In this document: in pieces, positions 15,588 through 24,778 of the stretch
How positions within the stretch are numbered: position 1 is the first letter of the stretch
Layout of the letters: the number at the start of each line of letters is the position of its first letter
Assembly (NCBI RefSeq): GCF_017875955.1
Contig: NZ_JAGINK010000001.1
Coordinates: 2,944,501 to 3,008,500, forward strand
Length of the DNA: 64,000 nt
Direction of reading: 5' to 3'
DNA from: Pseudomonas sp. BP8
GTDB lineage: Bacteria; Pseudomonadota; Gammaproteobacteria; Pseudomonadales; Pseudomonadaceae
Made by a program: the position numbers and the translations under genes
Notes under the pieces: model-generated
Told to the model about the DNA's origin: nothing
What the model saw: only the letters and a program-made list of their open reading frames with translations
Databases searched by the model: none

Positions 15588-16390
15588 AGGGCTTGGGCGT
15601 TGCCCATCTGACGGCCCTTGACCTGGAACCGGTGACGCTGGTGCGGCAGGCGGGCCGGGCAGGGTTCGCCTCTGTGGGCCTGCGCCTGCATCCGGTGATG
15701 GACGGTGCGCTAGCGTACCCCATGGCCGTGGGCAGCCAGGTGCTGCGCGACCTCAAGGCGGTGATGGCGTGGGAAGGCGTCAGGGTCAGCGACATTGAAT
15801 TCGTGTCGCTGACGCCCGAGGTGGACGTGGCCGGGTCTGAGCCGCTGCTGGCCTCGGGCGCTGAGCTGGGGGCGGTCAGCCTTACCGTTTCAGGGGATGA
15901 CGCGCAAACCACGCGGCTGTCGCACAACTTCGCTGCGCTGTGCGAGTTGGCGGGCCGCTATGGGCTGCGGGTGGATCTCGAGTTCATGCGTTGGCGTCAG
16001 GTGGGCACGCTGCAGCAGGCGCTGGCGGTGCTGGCGGCGGCGGGGCAGGGCAACAGCAGCGTGCTTGTCGACGCGCTGCACCTGTATCGCTCGGGCGGCG
16101 ATGCGTCGGCAATTGCACAGGTCGACCCACGGCATCTGCGGGCGGTGCAGTTGTGTGATGCGCCGTTGTTGGCGCCGGCTGAAGCGTTGATCATTCAGGA
16201 GGCGCGAGAAGGGCGGCTGTTGCCGGGGCAGGGGGCGTTGCCGTTGGCGCAGTTGTTGGCGGTGATGCCCAGCGACGTGGCGGTGAGTGTGGAGATTCCC
16301 TCGTCTCGGTTGCAGGGTGAAGAGCGATTGCAGGCGGCTTATGCAGTGACTCGGGACTGGATGGATCGCGCGGGAGTGAGCGGCTTTTGA
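15584..16390 (+). CDS. Sugar phosphate isomerase/epimerase-like TIM-barrel protein
   Basis: Protein of 268 residues of the xylose-isomerase-like TIM-barrel superfamily. Recognisable segments are LVRQAGRAGFASVGLRL, an Asp-Ile-Glu at the third strand (VSDIEFVSL), DLEFMRW, VLVDALHLYRSGG, AVQLCDAP and VSVEIPS, which carry the likely metal ligands. TTG at 15584 is the likely start: it overlaps the SDR stop codon and has GGGGAGGG about ten bases upstream. It closes the operon. A paralogue with the same segment order lies at 57661-58485. The substrate is not known. Confidence 0.82.
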   Translation: MKGLGVAHLTALDLEPVTLVRQAGRAGFASVGLRLHPVMDGALAYPMAVGSQVLRDLKAVMAWEGVRVSDIEFVSLTPEVDVAGSEPLLASGAELGAVSLTVSGDDAQTTRLSHNFAALCELAGRYGLRVDLEFMRWRQVGTLQQALAVLAAAGQGNSSVLVDALHLYRSGGDASAIAQVDPRHLRAVQLCDAPLLAPAEALIIQEAREGRLLPGQGALPLAQLLAVMPSDVAVSVEIPSSRLQGEERLQAAYAVTRDWMDRAGVSGF

Positions 16391-16762
16391 GCATGCTTCC
16401 TACTTAGTCCTACATGGATTAATCCGATTTTCCCTATTCCATGTAGGGCGTTTCCTAATCATCCTTTTACCGCCTTTGCGCCATTGCGATGGTTATCTGG
16501 GCACCCTAGTCTCGGTGGGTCGTTGCCAAATCAACGGCCAGGTCTGCAAGCCTGAGTAACATCGAGTATCGTGCTCACCCTCGAGCCGCTGACGCGTTTT
16601 CAGTGGTTGTGCTCAATGGTGGCTGCGTACGGGTGGCCTTCGGGCCAGCCGGGTTTTGACCTCGATGTTCTCCGGTCTTGCAGGCCCGTACGTAGCCGCC
16701 ACCCATTGCTCTGCAAGTCGTGGGTGTGTGGTTGAACGCACATGAACATTGAGGTGTTACCA
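16391..16762. other. Intergenic region with structured leader
   Basis: About 370 bases without a supported gene. The first part holds AT-richer sequence (TCCCTATTCC, TTTCCTAATCATCC) that may contain a promoter. 16614-16708 can form a strong branched stem described separately. Confidence 0.6.
16614..16708 (+). ncRNA. Candidate structured RNA leader upstream of the DUF3077/DUF6124-like gene
   Basis: CAATGGTGGCTGCGTACGGG (16614-16633) pairs with 16685-16708 (CCCGTACGTAGCC, then GCCACCCATTG) in a long helix with small bulges. Inside the loop TGGCC-TTCG-GGCCA (16634-16647) is a hairpin with a UUCG tetraloop, and CCGG at 16649-16652 can pair with CCGG near 16671-16674. The result is a three-way junction ending about 55 bases before the gene start. 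I recall similar GGCTGCGTACGGG-type leaders before related small genes in Pseudomonas, but know no established name. Confidence 0.45.
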
Positions 16763-17020
16763 ATGCGTAAAGTCGTACCCGATCCACCCCATTCCAACCG
16801 TTCTCCAAGCCCCCTCGAAGACACCCTCGTCCAAGCCTCTGAGTACGCCATGTGCGCGCTGGCGGTGGCCCATCAATCCGTGACCCTGATGCCCAAGACC
16901 CCTGGTTCGATAATGATGTTGACCGTCATGCATGAGCTGGAGGGGGTGCGCTCATTGCTGGAATCAGCGTTGACGCAGGTACAACTCAGAAATGAGCCGC
17001 AGAGGCACACGTTGCACTAG
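16763..17020 (+). CDS. Small DUF3077/DUF6124-like protein
   Basis: An 85-residue protein beginning MRKVVPDPPHSNRSPSPLED, the proline-rich opening of a Pseudomonas small-protein family annotated as DUF3077 or DUF6124. The rest is helical (TLVQASEYAMCALAVAHQSV and MHELEGVRSLLESALTQVQ). Function is unknown. The start at 16763 has GAGGTG seven bases upstream; an in-frame ATG at 16742 lacks one. It stands alone between the sugar-acid cluster and a REP pair, behind the structured leader. Confidence 0.7.
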   Translation: MRKVVPDPPHSNRSPSPLEDTLVQASEYAMCALAVAHQSVTLMPKTPGSIMMLTVMHELEGVRSLLESALTQVQLRNEPQRHTLH

Positions 17021-17052
17021 GCCCCAGCGCGGACAGCGGTGTTGACTGGGCG

Positions 17053-17130
17053 GGCCTCTTCGCGGGGCAAGCCCGCTCCTACAGGGTTAGCGCTGAACCT
17101 GTAGGAGCGGGCTTGCCCCGCGAAGAGGCC
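17053..17130. repeat. REP pair
   Basis: GGCCTCTTCGCGGGGCAAGC continuing to CTCCTACAGG is followed, after about 12 bases, by its inverse ending GAAGAGGCC at 17130. Arms are about 33 bases and essentially perfect. Confidence 0.92.
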
Positions 17131-17294
17131 GGCACTGACGCCATCAGGTGTCGCACCCGCTTGGTGCAACTATCCTGCCGTGCACTGAGGCTGTGCATCC
17201 AACCGCCTCCAATCCCCTAATACTTAGCCAGCTCACGAGTTGGCCCAGCATTTGCTGTCAAATTGCCATCTGAATGTCGCGGATGGGGATATTT

Positions 17295-19460
17295 ATGTCG
17301 CTTGCCAGCAATTCCATGCAGTTGTCCTCTAGCGAACAGCGCTGGTTACCGTGGTTCGGCAAAACCGGAAAACTGAGCCTCGGTTGGTCCTGCTGGCTCA
17401 ATAAATCGACCTACCCGGTCATCGAGCAAACCTTCGAAGCCATTGCCCAGACCCGCGTGCGGCTGCTGCAAAACTGGGCACGCGAGCAATGGGAGCACCT
17501 CGCTGAATTGGCCCATGGCCTGCCCGCCGACCTGGCCAATCTCGACAGCGCAATGCTGATCGACAAGCTCAATCACGCAGAAGACTTTTCTGAAATCTTC
17601 GTGGTTGATGCCCGCGCCTCTGTCATCGCCTCCACCTGGAACCGACGCAGTGAGCAGCGTCACGAACACACCGCAGCGCTGGCCGAAGGCATGAAGGCGC
17701 CGTTTCTCCACGGCCCGTACCGCGATTCACTGACCTTGCAGATCGGCCCGTCGTCGTCGCGTTTTCACGATGAAGTCACCTTGATGTTCTACCAACCCGT
17801 CGAGGTCGACGGCAAAGTCATCGGCTGCCTGTGCGGTCGGGTGCCGAACGATGTGCTCGGCGACCTGATCCAGCGTGAAGCGGGGCACATTTACGCTGAG
17901 TCGGGTGACAACTACCTGTTCATGGCGCAATCGCGCTTCGACCAGGCGATCCAGCCGGGCACTGCGCTGTCGCGCTCACGCTTCGAGGATGGCACGTTTA
18001 CCCATGGCGAAAACCTCAAGAGCGGCGTTAACACGCCCTGGAAAACCGTGCGGATCCAGCGCCATACCGAACTGGAACTGCGCTTCACCGACCCCGCCAC
18101 CCAGCAACTGCACCCCGGGGTGCGAGAAACCATTCGCTGCGGCTCCAATTTGTTCGTGGCCTATCCCGGTTACTCGGACTACCGGCACATCCCGGTAGTC
18201 GGCAAGGGCGTCACCTTCCAGCTGCAGGGCTCACCCGACCGCTGGGGGATGATGTGCGAAGCGGACCTGGAGGAGGTGTACCGCCGGCGTTCACTCAGCC
18301 ACGGCTTGATGAAGCCGTACGTGGCGATCATGGCCGCGCTGTTCGCCGGCAATTACTTGGTCGGGCACTACGCGGGGCTCAGTCAGGGCGTCAACGATGC
18401 GATCCAGGCGTTGAGCATGATCGGCGCCACGGCGCTGTTCGGCCTGCTTGGGCCCAAGCGTCTGGCCGCGCGGTTGAACGGCATGACCAATGTCATCCGG
18501 ACCATCGCCGAAGGCGAGGGCAACCTGCGCCAGCGCCTGGACACCACGGCCATGGCCAACGACGAAAGCGGTGACATGGGCCGCTGGATCAACAGCTTCA
18601 TCGACCGCCTCGACGCGGTGGTCGGCCAGGTGGTCAAGGCCAGCCGCACGGTGGGCAGCACCAACCAGATGATGCTCGGGCGCAGCCAGCAAGCCAGCGT
18701 CACCTCCACTGAGGTGGCCGAGGCGGTGCACCACATGATGATCATCGTCGAAGACCAACTGGGCGAAATCCAGCAAGCTTCGGCCAGTGCCGAGCAGATG
18801 AAGCAGGCCATGGACGAAGTGGTCAGCCGCGCCCGCGAGCAGTTTCTGGCGGTGCAGGAAGGCACCCAGTCGATCCGTGACGTGGTCGAGCGCTCGTCCG
18901 CCAGCGTGCAACTGCTCGACAGCCGGATGAGCCAGATCGGCAACATCACTGGGCTGATCAGCGACATCACCAACCAGACCAACCTGCTCGCCCTCAATGC
19001 CGCCATTGAGGCGGCCCGCGCGGGTGAACATGGGCGTGGCTTTGCCGTGGTGGCTGACGAGGTGCGTAGCCTGGCTTCGCGCACCTCGCGTGCCGCAGAC
19101 GACATCCGGCACATGGTCGAAGGCCTGCAAAACGAAACCCAGCAGGCGGTCAGCTTCATGCAGGAAGGGGTCAAGGACGTCGATAACAGCCTGCGCCTGG
19201 CCGAGGATGCGTCGTCGGAAAACGTCCAGCTGCACCAGGCGGTGGAAAGCATGTTCGCCATCATCCAGCAACTGAACAAGCGCAGCCTGGATTGCGGCAA
19301 GACCATCAGCAAGGTCGACCAGTCTTCCCTGCAGATGAGCCAGACCGTGGTGGTGCTGCAAAGCAGTGCGCAATCGGTGAAGGTCAATACCAACAAGCTG
19401 CAAAAACTGGTGGGGCAGTTCGAGGTCAGCAGCACGCTTGAGCGGGTGGCAGCCGCCTGA
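17295..19460 (+). CDS. Methyl-accepting chemotaxis protein with apparently cytoplasmic N-terminal sensor
   Basis: Chemoreceptor of 721 residues. Its signalling domain is complete: [20 protein letters not shown] then [12 protein letters not shown] forms the CheA/CheW-binding hairpin tip. There is no membrane segment in the first ~335 residues, which hold a Cache-like fold ([20 protein letters not shown]). Two hydrophobic segments follow (about 340-360, [16 protein letters not shown]; and 369-388, [15 protein letters not shown]) with a short loop between and Arg/Lys on both outer sides, so both ends should be cytoplasmic. A HAMP-like region follows. Start 17295 has GGGG six bases upstream; in-frame ATGs at 17274 and 17283 are weaker. 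The ligand is unknown. Confidence 0.9.
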   Translation: MSLASNSMQLSSSEQRWLPWFGKTGKLSLGWSCWLNKSTYPVIEQTFEAIAQTRVRLLQNWAREQWEHLAELAHGLPADLANLDSAMLIDKLNHAEDFSEIFVVDARASVIASTWNRRSEQRHEHTAALAEGMKAPFLHGPYRDSLTLQIGPSSSRFHDEVTLMFYQPVEVDGKVIGCLCGRVPNDVLGDLIQREAGHIYAESGDNYLFMAQSRFDQAIQPGTALSRSRFEDGTFTHGENLKSGVNTPWKTVRIQRHTELELRFTDPATQQLHPGVRETIRCGSNLFVAYPGYSDYRHIPVVGKGVTFQLQGSPDRWGMMCEADLEEVYRRRSLSHGLMKPYVAIMAALFAGNYLVGHYAGLSQGVNDAIQALSMIGATALFGLLGPKRLAARLNGMTNVIRTIAEGEGNLRQRLDTTAMANDESGDMGRWINSFIDRLDAVVGQVVKASRTVGSTNQMMLGRSQQASVTSTEVAEAVHHMMIIVEDQLGEIQQASASAEQMKQAMDEVVSRAREQFLAVQEGTQSIRDVVERSSASVQLLDSRMSQIGNITGLISDITNQTNLLALNAAIEAARAGEHGRGFAVVADEVRSLASRTSRAADDIRHMVEGLQNETQQAVSFMQEGVKDVDNSLRLAEDASSENVQLHQAVESMFAIIQQLNKRSLDCGKTISKVDQSSLQMSQTVVVLQSSAQSVKVNTNKLQKLVGQFEVSSTLERVAAA

Positions 19461-19543
19461 CACTCGGGGGAGGGCGTAGCGGCGGTTCGACTCGACCGCC
19501 GCCTTGCCTGTCATCAAGCTTGCTAAGCTGCGGAGGACTCAGG

Positions 19544-19562
19544 TTAAATGAGAGTCATTACT
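19544..19562 (+). promoter_or_regulatory. Fur-box-like operator upstream of ECF sigma gene
   Basis: TTAAATGAGAGTCATTACT matches 12 of 19 positions of the Fur consensus, including a near-perfect core (TGAGAGTCATTA against TGATAATCATTA). It ends 28 bases before the sigma start. Confidence 0.6.
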
Positions 19563-19590
19563 AAACGCCCCTCCTTGTTCGGTTTACCTC

Positions 19591-20100
19591 ATGTCTCGCG
19601 CCGACCCCTCGCTCAACCACGCCGTGCAAACGCTCTACGAGGATCACCATTCCTGGCTGTGCGGCTGGCTGCGCAACAAGCTCGGCTGTGTCGAGCATGC
19701 GGCAGACCTGGCTCAGGATACGTTTATCCGGGTTCTGACCCAGCGCAAGGCGGCCGAACTCAGAGAGCCGCGCGCCTACCTCAGCACGGTTGCCCGCAGC
19801 CTGATGATCGACATGTTTCGCCGGCGGGCGCTGGAGCAGGCCTACCTGGAGACCCTCGCGGCTCGGCCCGAACCGGTCGAGGTTTCCCCTGAATCGCGTC
19901 TGCTGATCATCGAAACCCTGCTGGAAATCGACCGTCTGCTCGACGGCCTTGGCGGGCGCACCCGCGAGGTGTTCCTGATGGCACAACTCGATGGCCTGAG
20001 CTACGTGGAGATCGCGCGGCGGCTGGATATCTCGCTGACCACCGTGAAAAAACACGCGGTGCGGGCACTGACCCATTGCCTGCTGCTGGCCGAGGAGTGA
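19591..20100 (+). CDS. ECF sigma factor, FecI-like
   Basis: Sigma factor of 169 residues. Region 2 carries CVEHAADLAQDTFIRVL and YLSTVARSLMIDMFRRR; region 4 carries TREVFLMAQLDGLSYVEIAR and the recognition helix near TTVKKH. It opens set 2 of the surface-signalling modules, in the order sigma, fecR, receptor on the plus strand, three bases before the next gene. Iron repression is suggested by the Fur-like site upstream. Its target is most simply the receptor gene at 21163. Confidence 0.92.
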   Translation: MSRADPSLNHAVQTLYEDHHSWLCGWLRNKLGCVEHAADLAQDTFIRVLTQRKAAELREPRAYLSTVARSLMIDMFRRRALEQAYLETLAARPEPVEVSPESRLLIIETLLEIDRLLDGLGGRTREVFLMAQLDGLSYVEIARRLDISLTTVKKHAVRALTHCLLLAEE

Positions 20101-20103
20101 CCC

Positions 20104-21048
20104 GTGGCTGTCGCTGAAGCATTGGATCGCGGCATCCTCGAAGCGGCCGCCAGTTGGCATGTCGAGTTGCGCTGCACGCCTGACGAGGCCACGCGTGCGG
20201 CCCATCAGAGCTGGCTGCTGAGTGATCCACGTCACCTGCAAGCCTGGCAGCGGCTGGCGCGCCTGCAGGACAAGTTCGAGCAGGTCGGCCCAGGCATCGC
20301 CCGGCCGACCTTGAGCAGCGCCAGGGCCAAGCGTCGTGAGGTGCTCAAGCTGATGTCGCTATTGCTCGCGGCAGGTGGCGCAGGGAGCTTGGCCTGGACC
20401 GGCGGTGGGCTGCCGAGGCTGCTCGCCGACCAACGCACTGCCGTGGGCGAGCACCGTTCGCTGCGCCTGGACGACGGTAGCCGGTTGCACCTGAACACAG
20501 CGACGGCCGTCGATGTCCGCTATGACGACCGTGTGCGATCGCTGAATTTGCTCAGCGGTGAAATCCTTGTGGAGACCGCCCAGGACGGGTTGTCGCGGCC
20601 GTTTGTCGTGCACACCGCGCAAGGCAGTATCCGCGCCTTGGGCACGCGCTTTATCGTGCGCAGCGACGCCGATAGCAGTTGGGTATGCGTGCTCGAACAC
20701 GCCGTCGAGGTGCGTAACCAGTCGCTGGCGCTGTCACGGGTCGAGGCGGGTCAGCAACTGCGCTTCCGTGCAGATCAACTGGGCATGGCGCAAGCCGCCG
20801 GCGCCGCCCCCGACGCATGGACGCAGGACATGCTGGTGGTCAACGACTGGCGCCTGGCCGACCTTGTCAGTGAACTGCAGCGCTACCGACCAGGCCATCT
20901 GGGCTGCGCTGCGGATGTCGGCGAGCTGCGCCTCTCCGGCGCCTTCCACCTCGGCAACACCGACACTATCCTGGAAAACCTCGCGACCACCTTGCCGATA
21001 CGCATCCGTCACTTCAGCCGTTTCTGGACGCGCGTCGAAGCCGCTTGA
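20104..21048 (+). CDS. FecR-family anti-sigma regulator
   Basis: Regulator of 314 residues starting at GTG 20104, three bases after the sigma stop. The cytoplasmic anti-sigma domain contains EAAASWHVELRC and HLQAWQRLARLQDKFEQV. A single membrane segment lies near 82-98 (LMSLLLAAGGAGSLAWTG). The periplasmic FecR part has GEHRSLRLDDGSRLHLNT and GSIRALGTRFIV, and the C-terminus ends with LRLSGAFHLGNTDTIL, the segment that contacts the receptor signalling domain. All parts are present and of usual length. Confidence 0.92.
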   Translation: MAVAEALDRGILEAAASWHVELRCTPDEATRAAHQSWLLSDPRHLQAWQRLARLQDKFEQVGPGIARPTLSSARAKRREVLKLMSLLLAAGGAGSLAWTGGGLPRLLADQRTAVGEHRSLRLDDGSRLHLNTATAVDVRYDDRVRSLNLLSGEILVETAQDGLSRPFVVHTAQGSIRALGTRFIVRSDADSSWVCVLEHAVEVRNQSLALSRVEAGQQLRFRADQLGMAQAAGAAPDAWTQDMLVVNDWRLADLVSELQRYRPGHLGCAADVGELRLSGAFHLGNTDTILENLATTLPIRIRHFSRFWTRVEAA

Positions 21049-21162
21049 GCGGGTGCAGCATTTTTTTCGCTGAAGGGTTATCGATTTTGATTCTTGTTCG
21101 ACTTTGTAGGTAGAGGCGCACCAGACGCGCTCAATTACTGCCGCAGGGCGAAAGGAAAACGC

Positions 21163-23658
21163 ATGCTCCCCTCCACGAATTGCCAACCCGTCACTCGCAA
21201 CCGGTTCACCCTCGCTGCCCAAGGCGGCCTGGCCCGCGCGGTCAATCGCGCCGTGCTGGGCATGGCCCTGGCCACGCCGTTTGCCGCTGTGATGATTGCC
21301 CAACCGGCTTTCGCCCAGAACCAAGCCGAAGCCGAGTTCAATATCGCGGCTGGCCCGCTGGACGCGGCCCTCACCCAGTTTGCGGCTGCGGCAGGGGTGA
21401 CGGTGTCGTTCGAGCCTTCATACGTACGCTCGCTGAATTCACCTGGGCTGCACGGTCGCTACAGCAGCGAGGCTGGCCTGCGCCAGTTGCTTGCTGGCAG
21501 CAAGCTGCAGGTCCTGCGCTTGGCCAATGGCAGTTACTCGCTGATGCCGGTGGTCGGTGACGCCTCGACGCTGCAACTCGACAGTACCCGTGTCGACGGG
21601 CTCGGCCTTGAGTCAGCCTATGGTCCGGTCTCTGGCTATGTCGCCAACCGCAGCGCGACCGGAACCAAGACCGACACGCCGATTCTGGAAATCCCCCAGG
21701 CCATCAACGTGATCACCGCCGATCAGGTCCAGGCGCAGGGCGCGCGCAGCCTGACCGAAGCACTGCGCTACACCCCGGGGCTGGGTACGGGTGGTTTTAC
21801 CGAGCGCAATGCGATTGCCGATGAGATCACCAGCCGCGGCTTTGCCCCGACCCCGCTGTACCTGGACGGCGCCTACCTGCCGTATGCCGGCAGCCTGGGC
21901 GGTGCGCCGCAGATCGATCCGTATACCCTGGAGCGGATCGAGGTACTCAAAGGCCCGTCGTCTGTTCTGTACGGGCAGAACCAGCCCGGTGGCCTGATCA
22001 ACATGGTCTCCAAGCGCCCGACCCGCGAGCAGCGTAGCCAGGTCAAGCTGGGCGCTGGCAGCTATGACCGGGTCAATGCCGGGATCGACACCAGTGGCCC
22101 GCTCGATGAGCAGAAGGTCTTCACCTATCGCCTGATCGGCGTTGCCAACAAAGGCAACGAGCAGGTGGCTCATACCCATAGCGAACGCCTGCTGCTGGCG
22201 CCCAGCCTGACCTGGGCACCGAATGAAGACACTTCGCTGACCGTGCTGGCGCAGGTCCAGCGCGATGACGGCCTGGCCGATTATCAAGCACTGCCCATGA
22301 TCGGCTCGCTCAAGCGTGGCCCCACCGGGCAGAAGATCGACCGCGATTTCTTCGCCGGTGATTCGCACTACAACGATTACAAGCGCGACCAGTACATTTT
22401 TGGCTACGACTTCAGCCACCGTTTCAACGACGATCTGGCCATGCGCTCCACCGCGCGATACACCGATGTGCGTGACGACTACAAAGGTTTCTACCTGCGC
22501 AGTTTTGTCACTGACGCCGACGTGCCGGCCAACACCCAGGCCAATCGGGTCAAGCTCGACTGGCGCCAGCACAACATCACCTACACCCTTGATAACAACC
22601 TTGAGTACAAATTCAATACCGGCGCCCTGCAGCACACGGCACTGGCGGGTGTCGACTACCGCCACTTCAACCGCAAGTACGACGGCTACAACGCATACAA
22701 CGTGCTGCCGGTTGACCTCTATGGCAAGAACAACTACGACACCAGCAGTGTGACGCCCGAGCTGGATACCCGTTGGGACAACACCATTCGCCAGACGGGT
22801 GTCTACCTGCAAGACCAGATCAAGCTGGACAACTGGATCCTGACCGTCGGCGGCCGTCAGGACTGGGCCGAAATCGACAACAAGGATCTGCTCGCCGGCA
22901 GCATCGAGTCCAAGCGTGACAGCCAGTTCACCGGTCGTATCGGCCTGACCTACGTGACCGAGTTCGGCCTGGCACCTTACGTCAGTTATTCGCAGTCGTT
23001 CCTGCCGACCTTGGGTACCGCTGCGCCTGAGCGTGGCGGCAAGGCATTTGATCCGACCGAGGGCGAGCAGTATGAAGTGGGGGTGAAGTACCAGCCGCTG
23101 GAAAAAACCTTGGTCACCGCGTCGGTGTTCCAGATCAAGCAGAAGAACGTCCTGACCGGCGACACGGTGTATCAGCAGTACCAGTCGCAAGGGGGAGAAG
23201 TGCGTTCGCGTGGGGTTGAGCTGGAGATCAAATCCAGCATCGACAATGTCGATGTGCTGGGCGCGGCGACTTACATCGATTCGTTCTACACCAAGTCGAC
23301 TTATGGCGATCAGGGCAATCGCAGTGAAGCGCAAGCGCCGGTATCGGCGACGCTGTGGGTCGATTATCACTTCACCCAGGCGATGCTCAATGGCCTGACC
23401 TTTGGCGCAGGTGCACGTTATACCGGGCGCAAGCCGGGCGACGCGGCCAACTCCTTCGACGTGCCGGCTTACGCTGTGTATGACACCACCGTGCGCTACG
23501 ACCTGGGCAAGCTTGACCCGAGCCTGCGTGGTTTGAACGCCAGCCTGAACGTGCAGAACGTGTTTGACCGTGAGTATGTGTCTGACTGCAACTACTCGTT
23601 TGGCTGCTACTACGGCAAGGAACGGGTGGCTTCGGTCGAGATGACCTACGACTGGTAA
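21163..23658 (+). CDS. TonB-dependent siderophore receptor with signalling domain (FhuA/FoxA-like)
   Basis: Outer-membrane receptor of 831 residues. AAGGAAAAC precedes ATG 21163; the frame is open 69 bases further up without a better start. A signal peptide ends near AFAQ. The STN domain begins AEFNIAAGPLDAALTQFA. The plug contains PQAINVITADQVQAQGARSL and IEVLKGPSSVLYGQNQPGG, typical of hydroxamate receptors such as FhuA, FoxA and FiuA. The barrel ends with NVFDREYVSDCNYSFGCYYG and a terminal Trp (MTYDW). The two Cys near the C-terminus also occur in FhuA-like proteins. The substrate is probably a hydroxamate siderophore of another organism, with its own sigma/anti-sigma pair reporting uptake. 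Confidence 0.92.
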   Translation: MLPSTNCQPVTRNRFTLAAQGGLARAVNRAVLGMALATPFAAVMIAQPAFAQNQAEAEFNIAAGPLDAALTQFAAAAGVTVSFEPSYVRSLNSPGLHGRYSSEAGLRQLLAGSKLQVLRLANGSYSLMPVVGDASTLQLDSTRVDGLGLESAYGPVSGYVANRSATGTKTDTPILEIPQAINVITADQVQAQGARSLTEALRYTPGLGTGGFTERNAIADEITSRGFAPTPLYLDGAYLPYAGSLGGAPQIDPYTLERIEVLKGPSSVLYGQNQPGGLINMVSKRPTREQRSQVKLGAGSYDRVNAGIDTSGPLDEQKVFTYRLIGVANKGNEQVAHTHSERLLLAPSLTWAPNEDTSLTVLAQVQRDDGLADYQALPMIGSLKRGPTGQKIDRDFFAGDSHYNDYKRDQYIFGYDFSHRFNDDLAMRSTARYTDVRDDYKGFYLRSFVTDADVPANTQANRVKLDWRQHNITYTLDNNLEYKFNTGALQHTALAGVDYRHFNRKYDGYNAYNVLPVDLYGKNNYDTSSVTPELDTRWDNTIRQTGVYLQDQIKLDNWILTVGGRQDWAEIDNKDLLAGSIESKRDSQFTGRIGLTYVTEFGLAPYVSYSQSFLPTLGTAAPERGGKAFDPTEGEQYEVGVKYQPLEKTLVTASVFQIKQKNVLTGDTVYQQYQSQGGEVRSRGVELEIKSSIDNVDVLGAATYIDSFYTKSTYGDQGNRSEAQAPVSATLWVDYHFTQAMLNGLTFGAGARYTGRKPGDAANSFDVPAYAVYDTTVRYDLGKLDPSLRGLNASLNVQNVFDREYVSDCNYSFGCYYGKERVASVEMTYDW

Positions 23659-23687
23659 CGCCAGGGCTGGACATCGCGGGTGTATGA

Positions 23688-23792
23688 CACCGGCTTCGCC
23701 AGTGTTCGCGGGGCAAGCCCGCTCCTACAGGATCGAGGAAACCGCAGCCCTGTAGGAGCGGGCTTGCCCCGCGAACACCGGCACAGCCGGTG
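23688..23792. repeat. REP pair
   Basis: Inverted REPs at 23688-23731 and 23749-23792 share GTTCGCGGGGCAAGCCCGCT and extend into CACCGGC/GCCGGTG flanks. They lie between two convergent genes and probably form the transcript-end structure for both. Confidence 0.92.
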
Positions 23793-23799
23793 CCATCCA

Positions 23800-24768
23800 T
23801 CACGCAGTCCGAACCCTGCGTGCAGCCTCCTGCCGTTCGATAAAATCACTGATGTTGTCGACCGCACTGTCCATCAACTGCTGCATGGCATCTTCACTGC
23901 TCCAGGCAATGTGCGGGTTGAGCAGGAAGTCATCGCGATCAATCAACGCGAACAGCGGATTGCTCGGATGCAATGGCTCATGCTCGACCACATCCAGCGC
24001 CACCCCACCGAGCCGATCATGCAGCAGTGCATCGATCAACGCGGCTTCATTGACAACCCCGCCACGCCCGGTATTGACCACCACCGCATCCGGCTTCATC
24101 AACGCCAGTTGCGCAGCATCGATCAGGTTGTAGGTCTGCGGCGTCAACGGGCAGTTGATCGACAGCACATCGCAACTTTTCAGCAGCTCGGCCAGCGGCC
24201 GGCAGTCCGCTCCACGGCGCATACCGCCGCGGTCTTCGAACAGCACCTGCATACCGAACGCGCGCGCCAGATGCGCCAGGCGCAGGGCAATCGGCCCGCT
24301 GCCGATGATCGCCAGTTGCTTGTCGCGGACATCGCGGATGCGATGGTTGAAGTAGATGTTCTGGTGCGGCGCCTCGCCGGCATGCACCTGGCGCATCAGT
24401 CGGGTAAAGGCTGATGGCCGGCGGAACAGCTCGAGGATCATCGCCAGGCTGTGTTCGGCGACGGTATTGGCGGCATAGCCCGGTACGCTCGACACTTCGA
24501 TGCCATGCGCTTCGCAGTAGTCGACGTCGACGATGTCGCGACCGGTCAGGGCCAGCGAAATCATCTTCAGCTTGGGCAACTGGCGCAGGTGCTCCTCGCG
24601 CAGCGGAACGCTGCAGGTCAGTGCAATGGTTGCGTCCTGCAGGTGCTCCAGCACCTGCTCAGGGTGGGTATAGGCGAACTGCTGCCAACTGTGCGCGCGG
24701 GTTGGGCGTTTCATCCGGGTCGAAGGCGCCAGGCCTTCGTCATCGAGAAAGACGATCTGTTCAGTCAC
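23800..24768 (-). CDS. D-2-hydroxyacid dehydrogenase (NAD-dependent)
   Basis: Enzyme of 322 residues of the phosphoglycerate/lactate dehydrogenase family, interconverting 2-keto acids and D-2-hydroxy acids. Conserved parts are the N-terminal catalytic half, the cofactor loop IIGSGPIALRLAHLAR (altered G-x-G-x2-A rather than G-x-G-x2-G), INCPLTPQTYNLID with the substrate Arg in NTGRGGVV, the Glu in VVEHEP, and the catalytic His in LLNPHIAWSS. GTG 24768 is chosen for AAGGAT six bases upstream. It follows the flavoprotein gene by 10 bases, suggesting that it reduces the keto acid made upstream. Confidence 0.9.
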   Translation of the reverse strand: MTEQIVFLDDEGLAPSTRMKRPTRAHSWQQFAYTHPEQVLEHLQDATIALTCSVPLREEHLRQLPKLKMISLALTGRDIVDVDYCEAHGIEVSSVPGYAANTVAEHSLAMILELFRRPSAFTRLMRQVHAGEAPHQNIYFNHRIRDVRDKQLAIIGSGPIALRLAHLARAFGMQVLFEDRGGMRRGADCRPLAELLKSCDVLSINCPLTPQTYNLIDAAQLALMKPDAVVVNTGRGGVVNEAALIDALLHDRLGGVALDVVEHEPLHPSNPLFALIDRDDFLLNPHIAWSSEDAMQQLMDSAVDNISDFIERQEAARRVRTA

Positions 24769-24778
24769 GATCAAATCC

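Noticed and set aside
16742..16762. ATG 16742 as start of the DUF3077/DUF6124-like gene
   Set aside because: No ribosome-binding site; ATG 16763 has GAGGTG at good spacing and starts with the family motif.
18291..19517. Long open frames (about 350-408 codons) opposite the chemoreceptor
   Set aside because: Antisense shadow of the MCP signalling domain, His/Asp-rich without motifs.
21613..23370. 585-codon open frame on the minus strand
   Set aside because: It is antisense to the FhuA-like receptor gene; the translation is low-complexity Val/Gln/Arg sequence with no domain, a by-product of high GC.
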